A stretch of DNA of 16,502 nt, from the NCBI GenBank assembly GCA_016786525.1, contig JAEUVW010000046.1, positions 1 through 16,502 of the forward strand, written 5' to 3'. Below, one piece after another: positions 8,727 to 15,906 of the stretch. The position numbers and the translations under genes were made by a program. Below the pieces are notes generated by a model. The model was not told the origin of the DNA, searched no databases, and saw only the letters and a list, made by a program, of their open reading frames with translations. Origin of the DNA: Chitinophagaceae bacterium (GTDB lineage: Bacteria; Bacteroidota; Bacteroidia; Chitinophagales; Chitinophagaceae). Positions within the stretch are counted from its first letter, which is position 1, and each line of letters opens with the position of its first letter.

Positions 8727-9203
8727 TTATTTCTTTTCGGGCAGCACATTGCCTTTAATAAAAAGCTCGTAGCGTTCCGCACCGTTTTCCGTGCGGGCGT
8801 TCGAAGTCAGGTAAACGCTTTTGGTAAAATTACCCGGCCTGCCCTGTGTGGCATAAGTAACGGTAATCTTTCCTTTCTGACCCGGCAATACGGGTTCTTT
8901 GGAAAATTCGGGAGAGGTACAGCCGCAGGACGCCTGGGCATTGCTCACGATCAGCGGTTCATTACCCGTGTTCACGAAGGTAAAGGTGTGCGTCACTTTT
9001 GGACCTTCGGGTATATCTCCGAAGTCATGCGTGCGCTCCTTTTCTGTAAATTTAAATTGCGCGAATGTTTTGCGCTCGGTGTTCTGTGCCTGCCTGATGT
9101 TGGCTTCGACATGCGGTACCGGGGTAAAGTTTACCGGGTTCTGAGCATAGGTACCTGCAGAACACAGCAGGATGCTCATCGTGGTCAGGAAAAAGTACTT
9201 CAT
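8727..9203 (-). CDS. DUF1573 exported protein (paralogue 3 of 3)
   Basis: 158 residues starting at ATG, with a signal peptide of 20 residues (TYA/Q). A linker of about 30 residues leads to the DUF1573 Ig-like domain: RTHDFGDIPEGPKVTHTF, the Cys93-Gly-Cys95 pair in ASCGCTSP, LPGQKGKITVTYATQGR, and a last strand ending in LFIKGNVLPEKK. It is closer to paralogue 1 than to paralogue 2: both carry the C-terminal insert (here ENGAERYEL) and the SVYxTSN motif. It is first in the transcription order of the cluster and diverges from the tRNA nucleotidyltransferase gene across 175 bp. Function is unknown; the export signal is clear. Confidence 0.9.
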   Translation of the reverse strand: MKYFFLTTMSILLCSAGTYAQNPVNFTPVPHVEANIRQAQNTERKTFAQFKFTEKERTHDFGDIPEGPKVTHTFTFVNTGNEPLIVSNAQASCGCTSPEFSKEPVLPGQKGKITVTYATQGRPGNFTKSVYLTSNARTENGAERYELFIKGNVLPEKK

Positions 9204-9223
9204 AGGATGATTGTTTTGTTTCC

Positions 9224-9231
9224 CAAAAATA
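9224..9231 (-). promoter_or_regulatory. Possible -7 box of the DUF1573 cluster
   Basis: TATTTTTG on the minus strand, 20 bp upstream of the first DUF1573 ATG, matches TAnnTTTG. The -33 region offers only CTG (20 bp upstream of the box), so the promoter is plausible but weak on paper. Confidence 0.35.
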
Positions 9232-9310
9232 ATCAGCCGGCCGGAGTGCAGCAGTTATCCTGTGGTTAAGCAAGGCCCTATAACATCAGGCTAACTGAAC
9301 GATTTGTTAT

Positions 9311-9336
9311 CGCAGCCTGCGTATTTGTACCGCAGG
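9311..9336. repeat. Alternating inverted repeats CGCAG/CTGCG
   Basis: Three copies of the same 5-mer in alternating orientation: CGCAG (9311), CTGCG (9317) and CGCAG (9331). The last two give a 6-bp stem CCTGCG/CGCAGG (9316-9336) around TATTTGTAC; the first two give a competing hairpin with a 1-nt centre. They lie in the divergent control region between the DUF1573 cluster and the nucleotidyltransferase gene and could be an operator or an RNA switch. No function is proven. Confidence 0.35.
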
Positions 9337-9378
9337 TGGAAATAAGGCCTCCATATTTTCCTTTAAATTTGCAGCCAC

Positions 9379-10800
9379 ATGGATATTATCTGCACCCGGG
9401 AAGAGCGTTTATTGCTGGATCGTATTGCTACTGCCGCACAGGGCCTCAATGTTCCCTGCTACCTGATTGGTGGTTTTGTACGCGACAAGCTCCTGGGACG
9501 CAGCAGCAAGGATGCGGACATCATGTGTATAGGCGACGGGATACTGCTGGCAGAAGCAGTCGCAGCAGGCTTTAGCCCCAGGCTGCAGGTCAACTTTTTC
9601 AAAAACTTCGGCACTGCCCAGATCCGCCTGCCCAATGGCTTTGAAGTGGAGTTTGTCGGCGCTCGTAAGGAATCCTACCGCGCCGAATCCCGCAAACCAC
9701 AGATAGTCCCAGGCACCCTCCGGGACGACCAGAACAGGCGCGACTTCACGATCAATGCTATGGCCATCAGCCTTTGCGCCCAGGACTTCGGCACGCTTAT
9801 CGATGTATTTGACGGCAGGGGCGACCTGGAGCAGCGCATCATCCGCACCCCGCTGGATCCCGACATTACCTTTTCCGACGACCCGCTGCGTATGATGCGG
9901 GCCATACGTTTTGCTACCCAGCTTGGCTTTACGATACACCCGGAAACTTTTGCGGCCATCGAACGCAATAAAGAACGCCTGAAGATCATTTCCCAGGAAC
10001 GCATCACCGACGAAATGAACAAGATCGTTGCGGCAAAAACACCCTCAATAGGCTTCGACCTGCTGTACCGCAGCGGTCTGCTGTCCGTTTTCTTCCCGCA
10101 GATGGTCCTGCTGGCCGGCGTGGAGATCGTAGAAGGCAAGGGGCATAAGGATAATTTTTACCACACCCTGCAGGTGCTGGACAATGTGGCTTACCGGAGC
10201 AATAAGCTATGGCTGCGCTGGGCTGCCATCCTGCACGACATTGCCAAACCGGCCACCAAACGTTTTGAGCCCGGCCACGGCTGGACTTTTCACGGACATG
10301 ATGCCCTGGGACGAAAAATGTGCGGGCAGATTTTCCGCCAGCTGAAACTGCCCCTGGGCGATCCGCTGAAATACACAGGGAAACTGGTCGCCCTGCACCT
10401 GCGCCCCATCAGCCTCAGCCGCGAGGAGATCACCGATTCAGCCATGCGCAGGCTGCTCTTCGATGCAGGGGAAGATATTGACGACCTGATGATCCTGTGT
10501 GAAAGCGACATCACTTCCAAAAACAGGCAAAAGGTGCGCCGCTTTCTTGAAAATTTTGACCTGGTCAAAAAACGCCTGAAGGTCGTGGAAGAAAACGACC
10601 GTATCCGCAACTGGCAGCCACCGATAGACGGGGCAGATGTGATGAAAACTTTCAACCTGAATCCATCCCGCGAGGTGGGCCTCATCAAGACCGCCATCCG
10701 GGAGGCCATACTGGACGGCATCATCCCGAATGACTATGACGCGGCTTATCGCTTTATGCTGGATAAGGCAGCAGAGCTGGGCCTGAAGCCTGTAGTCTGA
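9379..10800 (+). CDS. cca: CCA tRNA nucleotidyltransferase with HD domain
   Basis: 473 residues starting at ATG. The N-terminal class II nucleotidyltransferase head shows GGFVRDKLLG (31-40) followed by the catalytic pair D45-x-D47 in SSKDADI, a third acidic position in EVEFVGARKESY (about 91), and the conserved RRDFTINAMA (120-129). The neck holds DPLRMMRAIRFATQLGF and KIISQERITDEMNKI. An HD domain follows, with H286-D287 in LHDIAKPATK and a later HGHDALG. The enzyme adds or repairs the 3' CCA end of tRNA from CTP and ATP in the cytoplasm; the HD part gives phosphohydrolase activity in some homologues. Length fits the Bacteroidota form. A poly(A) polymerase role is the alternative in this superfamily, but the RRDFTINA context and HD fusion favour CCA. 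It converges on the glycosyltransferase gene with 16 bp between stops. A TAAATTTG box ends only 7 bp before the ATG. Confidence 0.92.
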   Translation: MDIICTREERLLLDRIATAAQGLNVPCYLIGGFVRDKLLGRSSKDADIMCIGDGILLAEAVAAGFSPRLQVNFFKNFGTAQIRLPNGFEVEFVGARKESYRAESRKPQIVPGTLRDDQNRRDFTINAMAISLCAQDFGTLIDVFDGRGDLEQRIIRTPLDPDITFSDDPLRMMRAIRFATQLGFTIHPETFAAIERNKERLKIISQERITDEMNKIVAAKTPSIGFDLLYRSGLLSVFFPQMVLLAGVEIVEGKGHKDNFYHTLQVLDNVAYRSNKLWLRWAAILHDIAKPATKRFEPGHGWTFHGHDALGRKMCGQIFRQLKLPLGDPLKYTGKLVALHLRPISLSREEITDSAMRRLLFDAGEDIDDLMILCESDITSKNRQKVRRFLENFDLVKKRLKVVEENDRIRNWQPPIDGADVMKTFNLNPSREVGLIKTAIREAILDGIIPNDYDAAYRFMLDKAAELGLKPVV

Positions 10801-10816
10801 GTGAAAAACAGCAGCC

Positions 10817-11650
10817 TTATACGATTTTCCGTTTCAACCAGGCCCGGAAGCGTTCTGCTTTCAGTAAGGAAGGATCGGGCTCCTGCAAGGGTCCCCGGAA
10901 AGGCGTACCCCGCCTCAGGTAGTATTTATTGAAGGTAGATTGGTTCATCCCCCATTTCATCAGGAATTGTTTCCGGCCGTTGTTTTTGACAATACGCTGC
11001 GTGCTCCTGGCCTGGAAATGATAGACCCTGCCTGAGCCGATACCTTTAAACAGGCGGCAGCCGGCCATCCACATCTTCATCGCAAAATCATCGTCGCTGC
11101 TCATACCGGGGCTCAGCTCTATACTGTAGCCGCCCACAAGGTGCCAGTATTTCCGGTGCACAATGGTAGGCGGCCAGGCAGAACCGTTCCAGTCTGCTTT
11201 GGGTAGGGATGCAAATTGCTGCAGGAGCTCCGCCTCCCGGAATGAGGCCAGGTCTGTACCATAGTTCTGCACCAGCACACAAGGGTTGCCGTGGTCTGTG
11301 GGTTCAATCATCGTAGCGGAAAGCAGGAAACACTCGTCCGGCAATTGCCTGATCTCTTCGATCACTGCCGTATCCCAGCCCGGCAGCACATACATGTCGT
11401 CGTTCATGTACACGATGTAGTCCATAGTCGCCAGTGCGGCAGCGCCATTTACCGCGATGCAGATACCGGCATTACCTGCCGAATGGGTGTAGTCGATGCC
11501 CTGCTCCCTCACCCAGGCCAGTGTGCCGTCGCTGCCGTCGTTCACATGTACGATCACCTGGTGCGGGTACGCAGAATGCTCTCGTATGCTGCGCACACAG
11601 AGTTGCAGGTACGTTAAATTGTTCCAGCTGGGTATGACGATCGAAAACAT
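10817..11650 (-). CDS. Glycosyltransferase family 2 protein
   Basis: 277 residues starting at ATG. The N-terminus is a typical GT-A fold: FSIVIPSWNNLTYLQLCVRSI, then VNDGSDGT (36-43) for the nucleotide, GNAGICIAVNGA, and the DXD-like metal site YMNDDMYV (Asp84-Asp85). A later ELSPGMSSDDDFAMKMW segment is the acceptor-side region seen in many GT2 enzymes that make surface glycans. No membrane segment is visible, so it is probably cytoplasmic or peripheral. The donor and acceptor cannot be read from sequence. It stands alone, not in a polysaccharide cluster. It diverges from the YciO-like gene over only 41 bp, so their promoters must overlap or lie within coding sequence. Confidence 0.9.
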   Translation of the reverse strand: MFSIVIPSWNNLTYLQLCVRSIREHSAYPHQVIVHVNDGSDGTLAWVREQGIDYTHSAGNAGICIAVNGAAALATMDYIVYMNDDMYVLPGWDTAVIEEIRQLPDECFLLSATMIEPTDHGNPCVLVQNYGTDLASFREAELLQQFASLPKADWNGSAWPPTIVHRKYWHLVGGYSIELSPGMSSDDDFAMKMWMAGCRLFKGIGSGRVYHFQARSTQRIVKNNGRKQFLMKWGMNQSTFNKYYLRRGTPFRGPLQEPDPSLLKAERFRAWLKRKIV

Positions 11651-11653
11651 AAG

Positions 11654-11684
11654 TTGGTATTGCTGGGGCGAAAGTATAATTTTA
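11654..11684 (+). promoter_or_regulatory. Possible promoter of the YciO-like gene
   Basis: TTG (11654-11656), 20 bp, then TAATTTTA (11677-11684), one base from the TAnnTTTG consensus. The start site would fall within a few bases of the ATG at 11692, giving an almost leaderless mRNA. Confidence 0.35.
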
Positions 11685-11691
11685 TATCAAC

Positions 11692-12312
11692 ATGCTGCTG
11701 CACATTCATCCCGACAACCCGCAGGAAAGAAATATCAAAACTGCGGTGGACGCGCTTAAAAACGGTGCTGTGATCGTATACCCTACGGATACGATCTACG
11801 GCCTGGGATGCGATATCTACAATACGGAAGCCATAGAACGGATTTGCAGGATCAAAAAAACGGACCCGAAAAAGGCCCAGCTTTCTTTTGTGTGCAACGA
11901 CCTCAGCCAGCTCAGCCATTTTGCCAAAAGCATAGACACTCCCATATTCCGGATGCTGAAACGAGCCTTGCCCGGGCCCTATACTTTCGTACTCGAAGCC
12001 AGCCGCCAGGTACCCAAAATGCTGAAAACAAAAAAAGATACGGTCGGTATCAGGGTGCCGGATCATGTGATCACGCAGGCCCTGGTACGGGAGCTGGGAC
12101 ATCCCATCATGAGTGTATCCCTGCCCATGGACCTGGATGTGGAGTATTACACCGACCCTGAACTGATCCACGATCATTATGAAAAACAGGTAGACCTGGT
12201 CATCGACAGCGGTATCGGCAGCGTGTCCTTTTCTACCGTTATCGACTGCAGTTCCGGCGCACCGGAATTACTGCGTGCCGGTGCAGGAGAGTGGGAATCC
12301 CTACTGGCCTGA
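11692..12312 (+). CDS. Sua5/YciO/YrdC-family protein, YciO subtype
   Basis: 206 residues starting at ATG. The YrdC fold is clear: VIVYPTDTIYGLGCD (27-41), LPGPYTFVLEAS, KDTVGIRVPDH and PELLRAGAG near the end. The family makes threonylcarbamoyl-AMP for the t6A base of tRNA (TsaC/Sua5). However, the details follow the YciO branch: where TsaC/Sua5 has K-x-R this protein reads K55-K56-T57, and where they have S-x-N it reads S141-V-S143-LP. YciO proteins lack these residues and their true reaction is less certain. Routine annotation would read L-threonylcarbamoyladenylate synthase; I am sure of the family but not of the activity. Its 3' end overlaps that of the convergent lipoprotein gene by 12 bp. 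Confidence 0.85.
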   Translation: MLLHIHPDNPQERNIKTAVDALKNGAVIVYPTDTIYGLGCDIYNTEAIERICRIKKTDPKKAQLSFVCNDLSQLSHFAKSIDTPIFRMLKRALPGPYTFVLEASRQVPKMLKTKKDTVGIRVPDHVITQALVRELGHPIMSVSLPMDLDVEYYTDPELIHDHYEKQVDLVIDSGIGSVSFSTVIDCSSGAPELLRAGAGEWESLLA

Positions 12313-12684
12313 TTGCAGGCGCAAGGTGTATAAAATGGCGGTACGGTCGCCGGTATCAGCTTTTTGCCAGCTTCCGAATATGATATGCAGGGTGGTATCC
12401 AGTTCGAAGTCGAATACCCCTTTGTAGCGGCTGGTACCCAGTTCCTTCATCTTGTAGACAAAGCCCTTTTCTGAAGGCACGCGTTTGCCGCTCATTTCGC
12501 TTTCCTCACCTTTGTGGCTGCTCATGCCTTTTACCAGGCTGTCGTCCAGGTTGGTGAGCGTTAGCGTCAGCGGTTCGCCGGCAAAGTCACCGGTAAAAGT
12601 CGTTGCATTTTTTTGATTGCCCTGCCCGCTCTCCCGGCAGGAGACGCAGCTCAACAGGCACAATACGATCAGGAGTATTCTCAT
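12301..12684 (-). CDS. Small predicted lipoprotein of unknown function
   Basis: 127 residues starting at ATG. The first 16 residues form a lipoprotein signal peptide, with Cys13 (in LLSC) or Cys16 (in CVSC) as the lipidation site. The mature part is a small beta-rich domain (TFTGDFAGEPLTLTL, RYKGVFDFELDTTLHIIFGSW) that resembles the short envelope lipoproteins common in Bacteroidota. I do not recognise a named family. It starts 9 bp after the stop of the nucleotidylyltransferase gene, so the two are one transcript, but no functional link is obvious. Its last 12 bp overlap the end of the YciO-like gene on the other strand. Confidence 0.72.
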   Translation of the reverse strand: MRILLIVLCLLSCVSCRESGQGNQKNATTFTGDFAGEPLTLTLTNLDDSLVKGMSSHKGEESEMSGKRVPSEKGFVYKMKELGTSRYKGVFDFELDTTLHIIFGSWQKADTGDRTAILYTLRLQSGQ

Positions 12685-12693
12685 AGATTTTTT

Positions 12694-13407
12694 TTAAGGA
12701 AACAATTGTTCGGCCCGGTTCAGCGACTCCGGTTTGCCGACATCCAGCAATTGCGAACCGGTATGGTCAAAACCCATGATAGGCTTTGTGGCCGCGAGAT
12801 CCAGGTAGGTATCGATAATGGAAAATTTGCCTTGCTGCCGCACCCGGGGTAAAAAGCTGCTGCTGATCACCTGTATGCCGCTGAATGCAAATTCCCTTTG
12901 GGTGTCAGAAACGCGGGCCATACGCTGCTCCCCGCTTTGCTTGTTTTCCCAGCCGCAGAGTTGCATCTCCTCATCAAACAACAATTGCCGGGAAGACGAG
13001 CGGTTCATCACAGCCAACGTGGCCAATGCCTGATGGGCACGGTGGGCATCGATTATTTGCAGCAGGTCCAGGTCGGTAAGGATGTCCACATTCATCACCA
13101 CAAAATCCCCCTCTGTAAAGAAAGGGGCTGCTTTCATCAGCCCGCCTCCGGTTTCCAGTACGGCACTGCGCTCGTCCGAAATATGTACCGTGCTGCCAAA
13201 GCCTTTATGCCGCAGCAGCAAATCCTCGATCTGCTCAGGGAAATGATGCACGTTCACCACTACCTCCCATATACCGGCCTTTTGCAGGTAGCGGATATTG
13301 TGCTCCAGCAAAGTCCTGCCATTCACCCGGGCAAGCGCCTTGGGATGCTGATCGGTAAAGGGTTTGAGCCGGGTTCCGAGCCCGGCGGCAAATAACATGG
13401 CTTTCAC
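12694..13407 (-). CDS. Sugar-1-phosphate nucleotidylyltransferase (MurU-like)
   Basis: 237 residues from a GTG at 13407. This start gives (M)KAMLFAAGLGTRLKPFT, exactly how this family usually begins; the frame runs on to another GTG at 13461, but that extension lies over the likely promoter. The signature GLGTRLKPFTDQHPKAL binds the nucleotide and pyrophosphate. Next come VVVNVHHFPEQI, DERSAVLETGGGL and VMNVDILTDLDL, with Asp in NVDIL as the likely metal ligand. The enzyme joins a sugar 1-phosphate to a nucleotide. The short form resembles MurU, which acts in cell-wall sugar recycling, and mannose- or glucose-1-phosphate transferases; the substrate is not certain. The sugar kinase (AmgK type) that often accompanies MurU is not in this window. 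It is transcribed with the small lipoprotein downstream. Confidence 0.85.
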   Translation of the reverse strand: MKAMLFAAGLGTRLKPFTDQHPKALARVNGRTLLEHNIRYLQKAGIWEVVVNVHHFPEQIEDLLLRHKGFGSTVHISDERSAVLETGGGLMKAAPFFTEGDFVVMNVDILTDLDLLQIIDAHRAHQALATLAVMNRSSSRQLLFDEEMQLCGWENKQSGEQRMARVSDTQREFAFSGIQVISSSFLPRVRQQGKFSIIDTYLDLAATKPIMGFDHTGSQLLDVGKPESLNRAEQLFP

Positions 13408-13453
13408 TGTAAGCAGTTTAAAAACAAAGGAATCCGCTGCAAGATACTGCCTT

Positions 13454-13478
13454 GCCTGCACAAATATCCTATGCAGGC
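13454..13478. repeat. Inverted repeat bracketing a -7 box
   Basis: GCCTGCA (13454-13460) and TGCAGGC (13472-13478) form a perfect 7-bp dyad with an 11-bp spacer. The spacer holds the candidate -7 element of the nucleotidylyltransferase promoter, so the dyad is well placed to be an operator. The 292 bp between this gene and queA otherwise hold only AT-rich sequence and weak hairpins. Confidence 0.4.
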
Positions 13479-13490
13479 TACACCGCTCAA
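13461..13490 (-). promoter_or_regulatory. Candidate promoter of the nucleotidylyltransferase operon
   Basis: On the minus strand TTTTG (TTG at 13490-13488), a 19-bp spacer, then GATATTTG (13468-13461), one base off TAnnTTTG. The start of transcription would be near 13455, leaving a leader of about 50 nt before the GTG at 13407. This supports that start codon over the upstream one. Confidence 0.42.
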
Positions 13491-13699
13491 AAGCGCAAAC
13501 ACATTAAAAAATAACAATATTTAACAAAATAAAAACAGGATTGCCGAATTTGCGGAGTAACTTAGTAGCCCGGTTCATGGAAGCGCTTCGCTTTTTACCG
13601 GTATCAGTATCTAAAAAAATCCGGCCCTCAGGCACTTAAAGTTTGTTTGTTTTAGTTTAAAGGTAAGGCTCTTGTAATTCATTGCAGGGGCTTTTTCTT

Positions 13700-14926
13700 T
13701 TACCGGAAGCGGATCAGGCAACCATCTCCGTAGCTCAGGAAACGGAAGCCATGCTGCAGGGCATAGTCATACATTTTCCGCCAGTCGTCTCCCATCAGTG
13801 CCGCAATCAGCAACAGTAAAGTGGAATGCGGCTGGTGAAAATTGGTCACCAGTTCCTGTACGATCCGTGGCCGGTAGCCGGGTGCGATCATGATCTGCGT
13901 CCTGGTAATGATTTTCTGCCACTGCTGCTCCTGCATGTGCTGCAGCAGCGCCTTCAAAGCGGTCTGCACCGCTGTATCGCCTTCTGTTTCGTAAGGGTCC
14001 CACTGGCTCACGGCATTACCTGCCCAGTCTACAGGCAAGCCCTTGTGCAGCTTATACCCGATCCAATACAGGCTCTCCAGGCTGCGCATCGCCGTCGTGC
14101 CTACAGCCGTTACCCTGCCGCTATGGCTGATCAATTGCTGCAGCAAGGCTGCCGAAACTTCGATCCATTCCGCATGCATTTCGTGGCCCTGCAGGTATTC
14201 GGATTTCACCTGCTTAAAGGTGCCTGCACCGACGTGCAGGGTCAGGTAGGCAGGCCTGATGTCTTTTGCCTGAAAAGTGTCGAGTATATAAGGGGTAAAA
14301 TGAAGCCCGGCCGTAGGCGCGGCTACACTACCCTCTTCCTGTGCAAAAATGGTCTGGTACCGTTCCTTGTCCGCTTCGTTCATTTCACGGTTCATGTAGG
14401 GCGGCAAGGGTACTTTACCCAGGTCGCTGAGCACTTCTGCAAAACTCACCGATGCATTGTCCCAGGCCAGCCTGACAATAAACACGCCTTCCTGCCGCTC
14501 GGCAAGGTAGGCCTGCACGGTAATACCCAGTTTATCGGAACGGAGACTGAGTGCGGTATCCTTTTTCCATTTGTTGGCACCGCCGACGAGGCAGCGCCAG
14601 TACACTTCCCCTTTTTGCGTCATGGCGGTCTGCATATCGGCATAACGGGCATCCGGCTCCAGGCAGAACACCTCTATGGTCGCCCCGGTATCTTTCCGGA
14701 ACAACAGGCGTACCTGCACCACTTTGGTCTGGTTGAAGACGACCAGGCTGCTGGCATCCATATGCTGCGCAATGTTGCGGTACGTATCCTCCGATAAATG
14801 GCCTTTGTCATAGACCAGCAGGCGGGAACTGTCGCGTTCCGGCAGCGGGAACTGCGCTATACGGTCTTCCGGCAGTTCGTAGGTATAGTCTTCTATTCTG
14901 AGGTATTGCGGGTGTTTCTGTTGCAA
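13700..14926 (-). CDS. queA: S-adenosylmethionine:tRNA ribosyltransferase-isomerase
   Basis: 408 residues from a TTG at 14926; no in-frame ATG precedes the conserved N-terminal motif DYTYELPEDRIAQFPLPERD, so a TTG start is the best reading. Further QueA signatures: PLPPYMNRE, RYQTIFAQEEGSVAAPTAG (the conserved substrate loop, about residues 190-207), YLTLHVGAGTFKQV, HAEWIEV and TNFHQPHSTLLLL near the end. QueA transfers and rearranges the ribosyl part of S-adenosylmethionine onto preQ1-modified tRNA to make epoxyqueuosine at the wobble base of GUN-anticodon tRNAs. At 408 residues it is longer than the roughly 350 of E. coli QueA, with extra sequence around residues 80-140, as in many Bacteroidota homologues. 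No other queuosine gene is in the window. It follows the Abi_2 gene by 73 bp on the same strand. Confidence 0.95.
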   Translation of the reverse strand: MQQKHPQYLRIEDYTYELPEDRIAQFPLPERDSSRLLVYDKGHLSEDTYRNIAQHMDASSLVVFNQTKVVQVRLLFRKDTGATIEVFCLEPDARYADMQTAMTQKGEVYWRCLVGGANKWKKDTALSLRSDKLGITVQAYLAERQEGVFIVRLAWDNASVSFAEVLSDLGKVPLPPYMNREMNEADKERYQTIFAQEEGSVAAPTAGLHFTPYILDTFQAKDIRPAYLTLHVGAGTFKQVKSEYLQGHEMHAEWIEVSAALLQQLISHSGRVTAVGTTAMRSLESLYWIGYKLHKGLPVDWAGNAVSQWDPYETEGDTAVQTALKALLQHMQEQQWQKIITRTQIMIAPGYRPRIVQELVTNFHQPHSTLLLLIAALMGDDWRKMYDYALQHGFRFLSYGDGCLIRFR

Positions 14927-14999
14927 AGGGGAAAATATTATTTTTATAATTACGGTACACAGCTTTGGTCCATTTGATCACAGGAGGGCAACGGCTGCC

Positions 15000-15899
15000 T
15001 TAAACGTCCCAGAAATGATCCTCCTCCCAATTGTCGGGGAAGCCCATATAGGCCCTGGGAATGGCAGGATACTCTTTGAGTAAATTTTTGAACCGTGTCA
15101 CAAAGGTGGTTGTCGGGACAATGCATTTCAATAGATACAGGACAATCGCAACTGATACATACACTCTGTTGAAGTTTTCCCGTTTCGGTGCAAAAGTCAG
15201 CCATTTCTGCTTAGGATGTGTAGGAATTTTAGGTCGTTTTGGCAATTGTTTATTCCATGTCCGGGCATGATGGGCACAACGGTTTCTCAGCACTGCAATA
15301 AATTCAAGCCAGGAGCTCAGGATTGTTTCATCTACTTTAAAATGTTCTGCCACATTTTTCTTGGCAGCACAGGTCTTTACATTTTTATAGAGAGAGGATA
15401 GCTGGCCAAAAGAGGCCAGTTCCAGGGTCATCCAACAGGGAGGATTCCTGGGGTTTGTATATTTACTCCGGTAGTGTGCAATAAATTTCTCATTGCTTTT
15501 TGCAATCTCTTCCTCTATAAGATCCATGAATTTATGATGGTATTCCCTGCAAGGGAAAAGCTCAGGATTTTCATACCAGTTGCCAAACTCCAGGCAAAAG
15601 TGATGAATCATTTGTGTTCTTAACGCCACTTCTATACGCTCGATCTCATCAAACAAAAGCAGCCTCAACTTACGATCAAAAACATAGGTTTCTATTACCT
15701 GTGCAAAATGCGTCCCTTCCTTAAATCTATGCTCATCCACCGGTGCTTCGATGAAAGTATACCAATAGGCACTCAGGCGATAATAGCTGATATTGGAAAG
15801 ATAGTCCGCCACTCTCTCAGGATTATCAATAAACATTCCCCTTTCCGTGAGCTGGGCGATCTGCTGCTCTATGGATTTTCCGGGTTTATCAAAATCCAT
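15000..15899 (-). CDS. Abi_2 (AbiD/AbiF-type) abortive-infection HEPN protein
   Basis: 299 residues from the ATG at 15899; the frame extends three codons to a TTG, which is less likely. Family hallmarks in order: KPGKSIEQQIAQLTERGM at the N-terminus, ISYYRLSAYWYTF (37-49), DRKLRLLLFDEIERIEVALR (75-94), PPCWMTLELASFGQLSSLYK, and the HEPN ribonuclease motif RNRCAHH with R205-x4-H210, followed by ARTWN. Proteins of this group cause growth arrest or death on phage infection by cutting RNA; AbiF has been described as a toxin neutralised by an associated non-coding RNA and as related to the ancestor of Cas13. A second R-x4-H occurs at R94-H99. The gene is AT-richer than its neighbours (hand counts of three 60-bp stretches gave 30-48% G+C, against 55% in one stretch of queA), a sign of transfer. 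Whether it is AbiD- or AbiF-like cannot be fixed here. Confidence 0.9.
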   Translation of the reverse strand: MDFDKPGKSIEQQIAQLTERGMFIDNPERVADYLSNISYYRLSAYWYTFIEAPVDEHRFKEGTHFAQVIETYVFDRKLRLLLFDEIERIEVALRTQMIHHFCLEFGNWYENPELFPCREYHHKFMDLIEEEIAKSNEKFIAHYRSKYTNPRNPPCWMTLELASFGQLSSLYKNVKTCAAKKNVAEHFKVDETILSSWLEFIAVLRNRCAHHARTWNKQLPKRPKIPTHPKQKWLTFAPKRENFNRVYVSVAIVLYLLKCIVPTTTFVTRFKNLLKEYPAIPRAYMGFPDNWEEDHFWDV

Positions 15900-15906
15900 A
15901 TGCCCC

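Noticed and set aside
13581..13596. AAGCG-CTT-CGCTT hairpin followed by T on the plus strand.
   Set aside because: No plus-strand gene ends before it, the stem is short and the T-run is only three bases beyond it.
13613..13640. GCC/GGC hairpin followed by a T-run on the minus strand, downstream of queA.
   Set aside because: The stem is only three pairs and several bases separate it from the T-run; too weak to call a terminator.
14940..14999. GGCA/TGCC hairpin just after the Abi_2 stop codon.
   Set aside because: Four pairs and no U-tract, so it is not a convincing terminator; Abi_2 transcripts may run into queA.
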